Notes: generated by a model from the sequence alone, not told the origin. A DNA stretch of 64,000 nucleotides from JASMHC01 sp964453855 (GCA_964453855.1 CAYVRN010000004.1:11136-75135), one strand, 5' to 3'. Shown: positions 37,754-47,398, counted from the first letter of the stretch. Made by a program: numbers and translations.

Positions 37754-40366
37754 ATGATTTCTGACTTCGCATTATTGCTTTCGCGGGAAGGCATAACCTT
37801 GGCGCATCGTACCGCCGGGGGCTGGGTCAGTCTTGGGCATGTCCCATTGATGGACAAGCAGTTTTCCGAGCGACTGGCTGAGCTTCACGCGAAAGGGCAC
37901 GATATTGCAGGAGACGGGTTCTCGACCCGGATCGTCCTGCCTGATGACCAGATCAAATACCTTAACTTGCCCCACTCGGACGATGATAACCGAGATACTG
38001 TGATCAAAGAGGCGCTCGAACGTGAAACGCCTTATCTGCAAGACGAACTGGCCTTTGACTGGGAAGATGGCGACGACGGGCTGAAGGTCGCAGCCGTCGC
38101 CCGCGATACCCTTAGTGAAGCGGAAGACTTTGCCGTTCAACACGGGTTCAACCCTGTTTGCTTTGTCGCTGCCCCCGACGATGCCCAGTTTTCGGTCGAG
38201 CCGTTTTTTGGCATGTCCGACTGGAGCGCGATCAACCTGCCCGACCAGACCGAGCCCGAAGCGGAACTGGTCAAGGTGCGCTTGGACAGCTCGCTGCCCG
38301 CTGCACCCGTCGAGCTGAATGACGACGAGTTTGAAGAAGACCTTGAACCCCAAGGACCACAGGGGGATATCGAATCCCCACTGCAAGCGCCACGACCCAG
38401 CCTTGGACCTGCCTTGCGGACCGCTCCAGAAGACGATGCGTCGAAACCCCTGCGCGCCCAGAGATTTGACAAAGCCAAAGAGCCGGATGCCGATTTAGAA
38501 AACCGCGACTTCCCATCGTGGGCTGGCTCATTGAATGCCACACGTGAGACAGTTAATGAAACCGACCTAGATCCCGCGTCGGTAGACTGGATTCCCAACA
38601 CGCAGGAAAACGACGACCAGATCGAGCAGGACCAGCCACCAAGCTGGATGGGCGAAACCTCGATCCATTCTAGCGATGAAGACGTAACCACCGCATCGGT
38701 ATCTTGGCTTCCAAAGGGAAAACCGGGTTTCCATCCAGCCGCCTATGATCAACTAAGCGACGAAGCCGAACGGATGGCAGTGTTCGGAAACCGCTCGGCG
38801 CAACGAGATGACGAGCGGCGGACAAGTCCGATACTTTTCGCAATAGCTGCCGCGGTTGTTTTGATTGTGCTATTGGGCGGCTTCTTCGGCTACCGCGCCC
38901 TTACCGGAGAACCGGACGTCGATGTTGTCGCGTCCGAGACGCTTGCAACAGAAGTCATACCTGTGGACGAAGCCGACGCGCCGTACGAACAGCCCGAAGG
39001 CATTGCGGCAGAAACAGTGGACGTTGACGCAGTCGCAGACACTGCAGAGTCCAGCGATACCCAACCTGAAACCGAAAACGTTGATACCACACCGCAAGAA
39101 ACGCTCAGTGATGCGGCTCCGAACGTGTTCGATACCGTCGGCACCGATCCGGTGTCGCCGGATGACGGGGTTGCACCCGAAATTACAGGCAGCAATTTAA
39201 CGTCCTTCACGGGCGGTGAAGCAGCGCAAGCGCTTCTGGAAACGCCGGCCGAAGAAACCTTGGGGCAAATCACTGACGGCGAACCACCTGCCCCTCTGGC
39301 GACAACCGATGACAGCGACACGTTGGCTGCCATGGCACCGCTGCGCCCGTCAGATGAAGTGACTGCAGAAAGCGAACCCGTCTCGTTGCAAGAGGTGGCC
39401 ACAGCCCTAGGGCAGGAACAGGCCGATCTACTTATTGGCGCGGCGCAGGATTGGGACACCCTAAGCGAAGACGCCAAATTGGCACGCTATGCAGCTACAG
39501 GTATCTGGCCCGTTGCACCCGATGCGCTGACCGGGCTGTCAGGCTCGGGGATTGGCGATATCTTCCTTACAACGCTGGACCCCAAGGTTTTCGAAACCGA
39601 CGCCTACGCGATCCCGACCGTATCCGAGCTGCTGACCGACAAAGCCCTAACGGCCATTCCAAACCCTCCGGCCCCGGGAACACGATTTGACCGCGACGAC
39701 CGTGGCTTGATCGTAGCCACATCAGAAGGAGCCGTGACGCCCGATGGCATAACCGTCTATGCGGCTGTACCCCCGCTGATCCCGCCACTGGCCCCGCGTC
39801 CTGATCCAGTCGAACAACAAAACGAACAACGCGCCGCATTGGCTGGAAAAATCCCCCAGCTGCGCCCGCAAGTCACCGTAGAAACCGAAGAGACAGCGGA
39901 TGAAGCAACAACCGCTGGCGTTGTCGGCATCAACCGCATGCCCCCCTTGCGTCCGGCAGCGGTCGAGGCGCTGGCCGCGCAGATCGAAGCCGTTCAATCC
40001 AATCCGCTGGCCGTGCCCGAAGCGCCGACGCCAAAGTTGCGCCCGTCAAACATGTCCGCGATTGTCTACGCCACAGAACGCGCGGAAATTGCAGCCCAAA
40101 CGACAACTCGCGTTGCCCCTACGGCGACCACTGCGGCGAATGCGGCCACGGAAAGCAATGTGCTTCCCCTACGTGAGATCAGCCTGATCGGCGTCTACGG
40201 AACCCAAGGTAACCGCCGCGCTTTGGTTCGATTGGCAAGTGGTCGTTACATTAAAATTGAGGTCGGAGATCGGCTTGAACGCGGACAAGTCACCGCGATC
40301 GACACCGACAAAGTGTACTACAGCCGGAACGGCCAAAGCTATGTTCTGGAAATGCCCACGAACTGA
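37754..40366 (+). CDS. Large bitopic protein with GspL/PilM-like N-terminus and GspC/PilP-like C-terminus
   Basis: 870 residues. Residues ~1-165 look like an actin-like GspL/PilM domain (RIVLPDDQIKYLNLP, then DTVIKEALERETPYLQDEL). A disordered, acidic cytoplasmic stretch leads to a membrane helix at about residues 360-382 (FAIAAAVVLIVLLGGFFGY). The long periplasmic part is low complexity, with four xLRP motifs (APLRP, PQLRP, PPLRP, PKLRP). The last ~65 residues (ISLIGVYGTQGNRRALVRLA, then GRYIKIEVGDRLERGQVTAI) resemble the PilP/GspC homology region that links an inner-membrane platform to a secretin. No secretin or pilus genes are nearby. Similar proteins in Rhodobacteraceae have no clear function; this assignment is by eye. 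Confidence 0.75.
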   Translation: MISDFALLLSREGITLAHRTAGGWVSLGHVPLMDKQFSERLAELHAKGHDIAGDGFSTRIVLPDDQIKYLNLPHSDDDNRDTVIKEALERETPYLQDELAFDWEDGDDGLKVAAVARDTLSEAEDFAVQHGFNPVCFVAAPDDAQFSVEPFFGMSDWSAINLPDQTEPEAELVKVRLDSSLPAAPVELNDDEFEEDLEPQGPQGDIESPLQAPRPSLGPALRTAPEDDASKPLRAQRFDKAKEPDADLENRDFPSWAGSLNATRETVNETDLDPASVDWIPNTQENDDQIEQDQPPSWMGETSIHSSDEDVTTASVSWLPKGKPGFHPAAYDQLSDEAERMAVFGNRSAQRDDERRTSPILFAIAAAVVLIVLLGGFFGYRALTGEPDVDVVASETLATEVIPVDEADAPYEQPEGIAAETVDVDAVADTAESSDTQPETENVDTTPQETLSDAAPNVFDTVGTDPVSPDDGVAPEITGSNLTSFTGGEAAQALLETPAEETLGQITDGEPPAPLATTDDSDTLAAMAPLRPSDEVTAESEPVSLQEVATALGQEQADLLIGAAQDWDTLSEDAKLARYAATGIWPVAPDALTGLSGSGIGDIFLTTLDPKVFETDAYAIPTVSELLTDKALTAIPNPPAPGTRFDRDDRGLIVATSEGAVTPDGITVYAAVPPLIPPLAPRPDPVEQQNEQRAALAGKIPQLRPQVTVETEETADEATTAGVVGINRMPPLRPAAVEALAAQIEAVQSNPLAVPEAPTPKLRPSNMSAIVYATERAEIAAQTTTRVAPTATTAANAATESNVLPLREISLIGVYGTQGNRRALVRLASGRYIKIEVGDRLERGQVTAIDTDKVYYSRNGQSYVLEMPTN

Positions 40367-40446
40367 CCTGCGGTTAATTTGCAGATTTTCCGCAGGACAA
40401 GCATAATTCTCTAGTTTCAGAGGTCTAACGCGCGTAATCTACGCAT

Positions 40447-40902
40447 ATGCTGGATGAAACCGACAAACGCCTTCTGTCCGAGTTACAAAAAAACGCTCAC
40501 TTGACCGCTCAGGAATTGGGGGACGTGCTCAACCTGTCACCATCACAGGCAGGACGCCGTAGACAACGGCTTGAGGCGGACGGATATATCACAGGCTATC
40601 GCGCGACACCGGACGGCGAAAAAATCGGGTTGCACATACAAGCCTTTGTTCAGGTGCAAATGACCACGCACGCCCCCGAGCAATCTAAAAGCCTGTCACG
40701 TCTGCTAAATGCCCGCCCCGAGGTGGTCAGCGGTTGGACGCTAACAGGTGACGCGGATTATCTGCTGCGCGTGTATTGCCGCAATCTGGCCGAGTTGAAC
40801 ACCTTGATCCATGAAGTCCTGCTACCACATCCGGCTGTTGCGCGGGTGCAAAGCCAGATCGTGATGGACCAGATCAAACAGGATGCGCCTTTGCCGGTTT
40901 AA
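40447..40902 (+). CDS. Lrp/AsnC family transcriptional regulator
   Basis: 151 residues. The N-terminal winged helix-turn-helix reads DETDKRLLSELQKNAHLTAQ, then VLNLSPSQAGRRRQRLEADG. The C-terminal RAM ligand-binding domain ends with the VVSGWTLTGDADYLLRVY and HPAVARVQSQIV strands. These proteins bind amino acids or related effectors and often regulate neighbouring metabolic genes. The neighbours are the GspL-like protein and a Kef-type antiporter, neither an obvious target. No clear ribosome binding site other than a weak GCG-rich stretch before ATG 40447. Confidence 0.93.
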   Translation: MLDETDKRLLSELQKNAHLTAQELGDVLNLSPSQAGRRRQRLEADGYITGYRATPDGEKIGLHIQAFVQVQMTTHAPEQSKSLSRLLNARPEVVSGWTLTGDADYLLRVYCRNLAELNTLIHEVLLPHPAVARVQSQIVMDQIKQDAPLPV

Positions 40903-40979
40903 ATGCCCTTTCGCGTATCCGCCCCTTGCCCTGCCTTGTGATCAATTGCATTTAGGAAGCAGCGACACAGGACCCGAGT

Positions 40980-42836
40980 ATGGAAACCTTCCTTTATCAA
41001 GCCACTATCTTTCTTGGTGCCGCCGTCATAGCAGTTCCTATTGCGGCCCGTTTGGGATTTGGATCGGTTCTGGGCTATCTGGCTGCAGGGATCATTATCG
41101 GGCCGGTTTTAGGGCTTGTCGGGGACGAGGTCCTTGACCTGCAACACTTCGCCGAGTTTGGCGTGGTAATGATGCTGTTCCTGATCGGGCTAGAGCTTGA
41201 TCCGCGGGCCCTTTGGGCGATGCGCCACAAACTAATCGGGCTTGGCGGACTGCAACTGCTTCTCACGGCGGGGATCATTGCCTATATCTGCCGCCTGTTG
41301 GGGCTAGAGTGGGAAACCTCGGTCGCCATCGGCTTTACGCTGGCCTTGTCCTCAACCGCGATTGTTTTGCAAACCCTGACAGAAAAAGGTCTGATGCAAA
41401 CCCAAGGCGGGCGCAGCACGTTTTCGGTCCTGCTGACCCAGGATATCGCGGTCATCCCGATCCTGGCCTTTCTGCCGCTTTTAGCTATTGAAGCCTTCGC
41501 CCACCACGCGGCAGACGCGGCGCACGGGGCTGACGGCCACACCGCATCGCTTAGTCTGGTTGAAGGTCTGCCCGGTTGGGGTGTGACCTTGGTCACATTG
41601 GGGGCCGTCGCCGCCGTGATCCTGACCGGCATCTATCTGACCCGCCCGGTATTTCGATTTATCCACGCCAGCCACATGCGCGAAATGTACACGGCCCTGG
41701 CGCTTGGCATTGTTGTGGGCATTGCGTTTTTGATGAACCTTGTTGGCCTGTCCCCCGCGCTTGGCACCTTTTTGGCGGGCGTGGTTCTGGCCAACAGCGA
41801 ATTCCGGCACGAGCTGGAAAGCGACCTTGAACCGTTCAAGGGGCTGCTTTTGGGGCTTTTCTTCATCACCGTCGGCGCAGGCATCAACTTTGCTGCGTTC
41901 TTTGGCGAGCCTCTGAAGATCCTTGGGCTAGCCGCGGGTCTGATCGTTGTCAAAGGGGTGATCCTGTTCCTGCTCGCCTCGGTTTTCAAAATAAGAGGTC
42001 ATGACAAATGGCTGTTCACCCTTGGCCTTGCCCAAGCCGGTGAATTCGGATTTGTGTTGATCTCGTTTTCTCTGCAACAAAGCGTTTTGTCCGCAAGCAT
42101 TGCAGAAACCCTGCTTCTTGTGATCACCACCACCATGCTAATCACGCCGCTTTTGTTCATCCTTCAGGGCTGGATCAGAAAGCGGTCCCACGAGCATTCG
42201 GAAACACAAGCCCCCGACGAGATCGACCATCAAGGGCCGGTGATTATCGCTGGCATCGGGCGCTTCGGGCAGATTGTGAACCGACTTGTGCAGTCGGCGG
42301 GTCATCAGACGGTGGTTCTGGACCACGATATCAAAACAATCGAACTGATGCGCAAGCTGGGCTTCAAAGGCTTTTTCGGAGACCCCACTCGCCATGAACT
42401 TCTTCACGCCGCCGGATTGCACACCGCCCGCGTTCTGGTGGTTGCACTGGACGACCGCGACGCAACAACCAAACTGATCCAATACGCCCGTTCAGAACGA
42501 ACTGATCTGCACATCATCGCCCGCGCCCGAGACCGCGTCCACGTGTTCGAGCTCTATCAAGCAGGCGCCAATGATATCGTCCGCGAGATGTTCGACAGCT
42601 CACTGCGTGCGGGTCGCTATGTTCTGGAAAACATCGGTCTCAGCGAATTCGAGGCCGCCCGCGCCGAGAAAATATTCTTCGATCACGATCGATACGCGGT
42701 GCGTGAACTGGCCAAGGTCTGGAAACCGGGTGTGAGTGCCTCGGACAATCCCGAGTATCTGGCGCTGGCCCACCAATTAGAGCGCGAACTTGAGACAGCT
42801 CTTTTGGCGCATCTGGAAGAAGAGAAAGAGGAATAG
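40980..42836 (+). CDS. Kef-type monovalent cation:proton antiporter (CPA2) with TrkA-N domain
   Basis: 618 residues. About twelve membrane helices occupy residues ~5-390, with PALGTFLAGVVLANS (with Glu/Asp pattern SPALGTFLAGV) and EFGFVLISFSLQQS typical of the CPA2 family. The C-terminal TrkA-N/RCK domain begins GPVIIAGIGRFGQIVNRLVQ and includes ALDDRDATTKLIQYAR. It is KefB/KefC-like, exporting K+ in exchange for H+ under control of cytosolic ligands such as glutathione adducts. No KefF/KefG ancillary gene is adjacent. The gene is convergent with carD, and a terminator lies between. Confidence 0.93.
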   Translation: METFLYQATIFLGAAVIAVPIAARLGFGSVLGYLAAGIIIGPVLGLVGDEVLDLQHFAEFGVVMMLFLIGLELDPRALWAMRHKLIGLGGLQLLLTAGIIAYICRLLGLEWETSVAIGFTLALSSTAIVLQTLTEKGLMQTQGGRSTFSVLLTQDIAVIPILAFLPLLAIEAFAHHAADAAHGADGHTASLSLVEGLPGWGVTLVTLGAVAAVILTGIYLTRPVFRFIHASHMREMYTALALGIVVGIAFLMNLVGLSPALGTFLAGVVLANSEFRHELESDLEPFKGLLLGLFFITVGAGINFAAFFGEPLKILGLAAGLIVVKGVILFLLASVFKIRGHDKWLFTLGLAQAGEFGFVLISFSLQQSVLSASIAETLLLVITTTMLITPLLFILQGWIRKRSHEHSETQAPDEIDHQGPVIIAGIGRFGQIVNRLVQSAGHQTVVLDHDIKTIELMRKLGFKGFFGDPTRHELLHAAGLHTARVLVVALDDRDATTKLIQYARSERTDLHIIARARDRVHVFELYQAGANDIVREMFDSSLRAGRYVLENIGLSEFEAARAEKIFFDHDRYAVRELAKVWKPGVSASDNPEYLALAHQLERELETALLAHLEEEKEE

Positions 42837-42863
42837 AAAAAGCCGCCCCGAACGGGACGGCTT
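42837..42863 (-). terminator. Terminator between the Kef antiporter and carD
   Basis: Stem AAGCCGCCCC / GGGACGGCTT (one mismatch) with a GAAC loop; on the minus strand it is followed by five T. It lies 22 bases past the carD stop and directly after the antiporter stop, so it may serve both. Confidence 0.75.
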
Positions 42864-42885
42864 CACAACCTTTCAAAGGCAGGTC

Positions 42886-43395
42886 TTACGCGGCGCGCGA
42901 AACCAGAACCTCGTCAACCTTTTGCGCTGCTGCGCTTTCGTCACCACCATCTACGGCAGCTACTTCGCGGGTCAGACGTTCAAGCGCGGCTTCATAAAGC
43001 TGACGCTCTGAATAGCTTTGTTCACGCTGATCATCAGCGCGGTGCAGATCGCGGACAACCTCGGCGATGGCAATCAGATCACCCGAGTTGATTTTCTGTT
43101 CATATTCCTGCGCACGACGCGACCACATGGCCCGCTTGACCTTGGCCTTGCCCTTCAGGGTTGTCAGCGCTTTGCTAACCACGTCTGGGCTGGAAAGCGA
43201 GCGCATGCCGATTTCAACCGCTTTGTTGGTTGGAACGCGCAGGGTCATCTTGTCTTTTTCAAACGAGATCACGAACAGTTCCAGAGAGATGCCGGCGATT
43301 TCCTGCTCTTCGATCGAGACGATCTGACCAACGCCATGCGCCGGATAGACGACATATTCGTTGGGGCGGAAGTCGGGCTTCTTCGATTTGCTCAT
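42886..43395 (-). CDS. carD: CarD family transcriptional regulator
   Basis: 169 residues from ATG 43395, preceded by AAGGAAAAC. A longer open frame upstream is not conserved. The CarD_TRCF Tudor-like domain is at the N-terminus (FRPNEYVVYPAHGVGQIVSI, then ISLELFVISFEKDKMTLRVP), which contacts the RNA polymerase beta subunit. The helical C-terminal part (KRAMWSRRAQEYEQKINSGD, then VRDLHRADDQREQSYSERQL) contacts promoter DNA. In alphaproteobacteria CarD supports transcription initiation from many promoters, including rRNA genes. It is a single-gene unit by spacing. Confidence 0.95.
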   Translation of the reverse strand: MSKSKKPDFRPNEYVVYPAHGVGQIVSIEEQEIAGISLELFVISFEKDKMTLRVPTNKAVEIGMRSLSSPDVVSKALTTLKGKAKVKRAMWSRRAQEYEQKINSGDLIAIAEVVRDLHRADDQREQSYSERQLYEAALERLTREVAAVDGGDESAAAQKVDEVLVSRAA

Positions 43396-43628
43396 TCGGT
43401 TTTCCTTTTGTGGCGTGCCCGCAAGGGCACCATCAAGGACGTAAATAAAGCCACCCCCAAAGCACGCTTTGGGCGGTCGCCGTATCGTCAGGTTTCTGTT
43501 TGTAACAAGAACATAACACAAAAACCGAACATATTAAAGACGTTCGATTTTGATCATGTTTTTAAGGTTTTCAACGATTTCAAGCGATTACAGCCACATT
43601 CTATGGTCAAATGCAGGCATATGCCGAA

Positions 43629-43967
43629 TCAGCCACCCTCGCCCGGAGCTTCGGAAAAATACTTATTGATTTTATCCGGCTCGCCGTCACGTTCTTCTGC
43701 TTCGGGCAGCTGATCCTTTTTCGACAGGATCACCGGCCACAGTTCCGAATACTTGCGGTTGAAATCGACCCACTTGTCCATATCCGGCTCGGTATCGGGG
43801 CGGATCGCATCAGCGGGGCATTCCGGTTCACAGACGCCACAGTCGATGCATTCGTCAGGATGGATCACCAGCATGTTTTCACCTTCGTAAAAACAGTCTA
43901 CCGGGCATACCTCGACGCAGTCGGTGTATTTGCAGGCAATGCAGTTATCGATCACAACATAGGTCAT
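43629..43967 (-). CDS. fdxA: 7Fe ferredoxin FdxA
   Basis: 112 residues. Cys pattern: CIACKYTDCVEVCPVDCFYE for the first cluster and CIDCGVCEPECP for the second, giving one [3Fe-4S] and one [4Fe-4S] site typical of the seven-iron FdxA. A C-terminal extension (WPVILSKKDQLPEAEERDG) is usual. It is a low-potential electron carrier. AAAGG precedes the ATG. It is the first in a string of minus-strand genes after the S4 gene. Confidence 0.96.
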   Translation of the reverse strand: MTYVVIDNCIACKYTDCVEVCPVDCFYEGENMLVIHPDECIDCGVCEPECPADAIRPDTEPDMDKWVDFNRKYSELWPVILSKKDQLPEAEERDGEPDKINKYFSEAPGEGG

Positions 43968-44018
43968 ACGCGGAACCTTTCACATGGAATTGGCTGCTAG
44001 CTAATCCAAGCTTTCAGA

Positions 44019-44393
44019 TCATTCAAGCGCGTCACGATGCATCAGGTCGATCTTTCGCCGATCCTTCTTGGTTGGACGCCCTTTTCCCTCGGGCTTTGGG
44101 TCTGAAAGACGTTCTTCCCGCTCGGGCGACATATCCTCGTATAGAGCCTGCGCTTCGGGTGCGGGGCCACGGCGTGTTCCGATACCAATGATACGGATCA
44201 CACGGATTCGGTTGCCTTGGGGGAATGTCAGAACATCGTCGGGGCCAACGCTATAGGCGGCTTTCGAGATCTTGTCGCCGTTGACGCGGCAGTGACCGCC
44301 CGTCACCAGCTTTGCCGACAGGCCACGGGTCTTAAAGAACCGGGCCTGCCAGAGCCATTTATCGATGCGCATCGTCGGACGCGGATCGGACAT
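44019..44393 (-). CDS. S4 domain RNA-binding protein (Hsp15-like)
   Basis: 124 residues. An S4 domain occupies the N-terminal half (MRIDKWLWQARFFKTRGLSA, then GGHCRVNGDKISKAAYSVG), followed by a basic, lysine- and arginine-rich tail (KGRPTKKDRRKIDL). Hsp15-type proteins bind stalled 50S subunits carrying nascent-chain tRNA. The start codon lies one base after the stop of the helicase gene (TGATATG), so the two are probably co-translated. The pairing of S4 gene with this helicase recurs in alphaproteobacteria. Confidence 0.92.
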   Translation of the reverse strand: MSDPRPTMRIDKWLWQARFFKTRGLSAKLVTGGHCRVNGDKISKAAYSVGPDDVLTFPQGNRIRVIRIIGIGTRRGPAPEAQALYEDMSPEREERLSDPKPEGKGRPTKKDRRKIDLMHRDALE

Positions 44394-44394
44394 A

Positions 44395-47175
44395 TCAGTC
44401 TTTGGTTTTCAGCCCCATCAGAGCTGCCGCAAACGGATTATCAGGATCGATGGCCTTTTCCTTCTTCGGCGGACGGGCCGAGAAGTTCTTGGCTTTCTGC
44501 GGGCCACCATCACGGCGCGGGCCTTTGCCTTTGGGCTTGCCACGCGGCTTGTCGCCTTGCGGGCGGCCCTGACCGTGGGGTTTGTTACCCTGACGGTTCG
44601 GCGCTTTGCGGCCCCAAGTGAAGGTGTAAAAGACCTCAATCTCGGGTTCAGCTGCTTCGGCTTCCGGCGTTTCGGCGACGGTCTCTTCTCTTTGCTCTTC
44701 GACTTTGGGTTCGTCGGCAGGCACCGTGGTTTCCTCAGCTGGCGCTTCATCAGCTGGCGCTTCATCTGCCGGTGCTTCCGAGGGCGCAGCCTCTGCCTTG
44801 ACCTTAGGACGTTCACCGCGCTCGGCCTTGTAGCCCAGACCTTCCATCAGGTCCGCGAACTGTTCCAGCGTCATGCCAGTGATCGACAGCATATCCGCCT
44901 TGGCTTCAAATCCGCCGCGGCTGTCTTCGGCGCGCAGCATGTCTGCCAGACGTTCCAGCATGTCGATACGGATCGAGCGTTGCCCAGCCTCGCGGTAACC
45001 CGCCATCGTCGCGTAGCCAGCCGGATTTGATGCGCCTGTCGGCACGGTCACCAACCCCGGAGGCGGCGCTTCTGGGAATTCCTGCAAATCATTGGCCAAA
45101 GACCACAGCAACAGGCGCAGACGGGTCGGCGCTGGTTTCAGAAGAAGCTGCATGAAAATCGTGAACTGACCAAAGCGGATGCCGTGCTTGCGCAGGGCGC
45201 CACGGGCATCCTGATCCAGATCCTTGACCTCGTTGGCCACATCGGCGCGCGGAAGGATGCCCAGCGCCTCGACCATGCGGAAAGCAAAGCCACGGGCCAG
45301 ACCGGTCAGGGCCTCGTCTGTAGACAGGTTCAGAAGGGGTTCGAAAAGCGCGGCAATTTTGCGATCCATGAAATGCTGCAAACGGCGTTCGACCTTTTGC
45401 GCCACATCGGCACCTGCCGCTTCATCCACAAACACCTCGATCCGAGGTTTCAGAACGTCGTCGCCCTTGACCAGCTTACCAACAGCCTGCGTGCCCCACA
45501 TCAGACCACCCTGATCGGTAAAGTCGATCTCGGTGTCGGGGGCATTATAGAAGCGATCCGCCCGAAGGTGGAAATGCGGTGCCAATGCCTGAAGGCTGGC
45601 TTGTTGGATGGTTTTGGCCTCTTGGCCAGTGGCGTCCTTGTCCTGACGGAACCGGAACCCTTCGAGACGACCGACGAATTCTCCTTCGACGGTCACTTCT
45701 CCGTTTTCATTTACTTCGGCCAAAAGGGCCTCCTTCTGCTTCAACCGCCGCAACAAAACACTTGTCCGCCGGTCAACAAATCTTTGGGTCAAACGCTCGT
45801 GTAGGGCATCCGACAGGCGGTCTTCTACTACGCGCGTCTCGCTGCGCCAATGGTTTTCGTCATCCACCCATCCATTACGCTGCGCGACATATGTCCACGT
45901 CCGGATAAAGGCCAGCCGTTTTGATAGCGCGTCAATGTCCCCGTGGGTCCGATCAATCCGCTTGATCTGACGGGCAAACCAGTCGTTCGGTATAGTGCCA
46001 CGTTCGTGCAGATAGCCGAAGATCGTTCCCAGCAAACCCGCATGTTCCCCATGACTGATGCCACGAAAATCGGGAATACGACACACATCCCACAACAGTT
46101 TGACCGAAGTCCCGTCACTGGCACGCGCGATAACCTCGGCATCCTGAGACAACGTTTTTAGGGCCATCAGATCGTCAGCTTCGCGTGCTTTGACCAAAAG
46201 CTCGTCGTTGGGGGACTGTTCCAGCCCTGCAATCAAACGGTCGATTGACCCGAACTGCAGGTCCGAATTTCGCCACTGCAATTTGCGCAGGGGCGTAAAA
46301 CGGTGGTTCATAATAGCATCGGCCACCTCGTCGGACAGGGGCGAGGCCTCGCCTGTCACGCCAAAGGTGCCGTGGCTCATACCCCTGCCTGCGCGTCCCG
46401 CGATTTGCGCCAGTTCGTTCGGGGCAAGATCCCGCATCCGCCGCCCGTCGAATTTGCTTAGCGATGAAAAGGCGACGTGATTGATATCAAGGTTCAGCCC
46501 CATCCCGATGGCGTCAGTTGCCACCAGAAAGTCCACATCACCGTTTTGATACAGTTCGACCTGAGCGTTCCGTGTCCGAGGCGACAGTGCCCCCATCACC
46601 ACAGCCGCCCCGCCTTTTTGACGGCGGATCAGTTCGGCGATGGCATAGACGTTATCCACAGAAAACCCGACAATCGCCGAACGCGGCTGCATCCGGCTGA
46701 TCTTTTTGGCGCCGGAATAAACCAGATCTGACATGCGGTCCCTGCGCACGAACTCAACCCCGGGTACCAAAGCCGAGATCGGCCCGCGCATTGTATCCGC
46801 CCCTAGGAACAGGGTCTCATGCGTGCCACGTGCACGAAGCAAACGGTCGGTAAAGACATGCCCACGCTCGGGGTCCGCACACAGTTGGATTTCATCGATA
46901 GCCAAAAAGTCCGCGCCCATCCCTTCGGGCATGGCTTCCACGGTGCACACCCAATACTGCGTGCGCGGTGGAACGATCCGTTCTTCACCTGTCACCAGCG
47001 CCACAACTGACGGACCACGGGCCGCGACGATCTTGTCATACACCTCGCGCGCCAAAAGTCGTAACGGCAAGCCGATGATACCCGAACGGTATCCCAGCAT
47101 ACGTTCGATGGCATAATGGGTTTTACCGGTGTTGGTCGGTCCCAGCACCGCTTTGATTTGTGATCTGCCGCTCAT
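44395..47175 (-). CDS. SUV3-like ATP-dependent RNA helicase
   Basis: 926 residues. The helicase core has GPTNTGKTHYAIERML (motif I), LAIDEIQLCADPERGHVF (motif II DEIQ), and AIVGFSVDNVYAIAELIRRQ plus IGMGLNLDI and IAGRAGRGMSHGTFG (motifs V and VI). This form is close to mitochondrial SUV3, which acts with a 3'-5' exonuclease in RNA turnover. The C-terminal ~140 residues are low complexity: AEAAPSEAPADEAPADEAP repeats, then acidic and Lys/Arg/Gly-rich segments (KPHGQGRPQGDKPRGKPKGK). A short 15-base tandem repeat encodes the APADE units near 44740-44770. The S4 gene follows in the same operon. Confidence 0.92.
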   Translation of the reverse strand: MSGRSQIKAVLGPTNTGKTHYAIERMLGYRSGIIGLPLRLLAREVYDKIVAARGPSVVALVTGEERIVPPRTQYWVCTVEAMPEGMGADFLAIDEIQLCADPERGHVFTDRLLRARGTHETLFLGADTMRGPISALVPGVEFVRRDRMSDLVYSGAKKISRMQPRSAIVGFSVDNVYAIAELIRRQKGGAAVVMGALSPRTRNAQVELYQNGDVDFLVATDAIGMGLNLDINHVAFSSLSKFDGRRMRDLAPNELAQIAGRAGRGMSHGTFGVTGEASPLSDEVADAIMNHRFTPLRKLQWRNSDLQFGSIDRLIAGLEQSPNDELLVKAREADDLMALKTLSQDAEVIARASDGTSVKLLWDVCRIPDFRGISHGEHAGLLGTIFGYLHERGTIPNDWFARQIKRIDRTHGDIDALSKRLAFIRTWTYVAQRNGWVDDENHWRSETRVVEDRLSDALHERLTQRFVDRRTSVLLRRLKQKEALLAEVNENGEVTVEGEFVGRLEGFRFRQDKDATGQEAKTIQQASLQALAPHFHLRADRFYNAPDTEIDFTDQGGLMWGTQAVGKLVKGDDVLKPRIEVFVDEAAGADVAQKVERRLQHFMDRKIAALFEPLLNLSTDEALTGLARGFAFRMVEALGILPRADVANEVKDLDQDARGALRKHGIRFGQFTIFMQLLLKPAPTRLRLLLWSLANDLQEFPEAPPPGLVTVPTGASNPAGYATMAGYREAGQRSIRIDMLERLADMLRAEDSRGGFEAKADMLSITGMTLEQFADLMEGLGYKAERGERPKVKAEAAPSEAPADEAPADEAPAEETTVPADEPKVEEQREETVAETPEAEAAEPEIEVFYTFTWGRKAPNRQGNKPHGQGRPQGDKPRGKPKGKGPRRDGGPQKAKNFSARPPKKEKAIDPDNPFAAALMGLKTKD

Positions 47176-47330
47176 GACTTCTGTGTTATACTCCTGAGAA
47201 ACAGATCAAAACCGATGTGGCGTTTGTCCGGCTTCGGAATATTTAGTGCCTGCCCTGCAGCTTGTATAGGTGCAGTTGAAAAATCGGTCTAATTTCCGCA
47301 AGGGCATGGAAAACCATATGTTGATTTTTT

Positions 47331-47344
47331 TGACGTTAACGTCA
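47331..47344. promoter_or_regulatory. Palindromic operator candidate TGACGTTAACGTCA
   Basis: A perfect 14-bp palindrome, TGACGTTAACGTCA, in the divergent region between the helicase gene (start 47175, minus) and the SCP2 gene (start 47399, plus). It is 55 bases before the SCP2 start codon. Sites of this form, with ACGTTAACGT at the centre, are reminiscent of operators of MerR-type regulators of fatty-acid or branched-chain catabolism, as far as I recall. No promoter was assigned. Confidence 0.45.
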
Positions 47345-47398
47345 TGTTAGCAACTGAAAACCAAGCTCCCGTTTTGGGTGAGTTAAAAGGATATGGTG

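Noticed and set aside
44720..44775. Short tandem repeat encoding APADE units in the helicase tail
   Set aside because: Low-complexity tails vary freely in this family; noted in the gene entry only.
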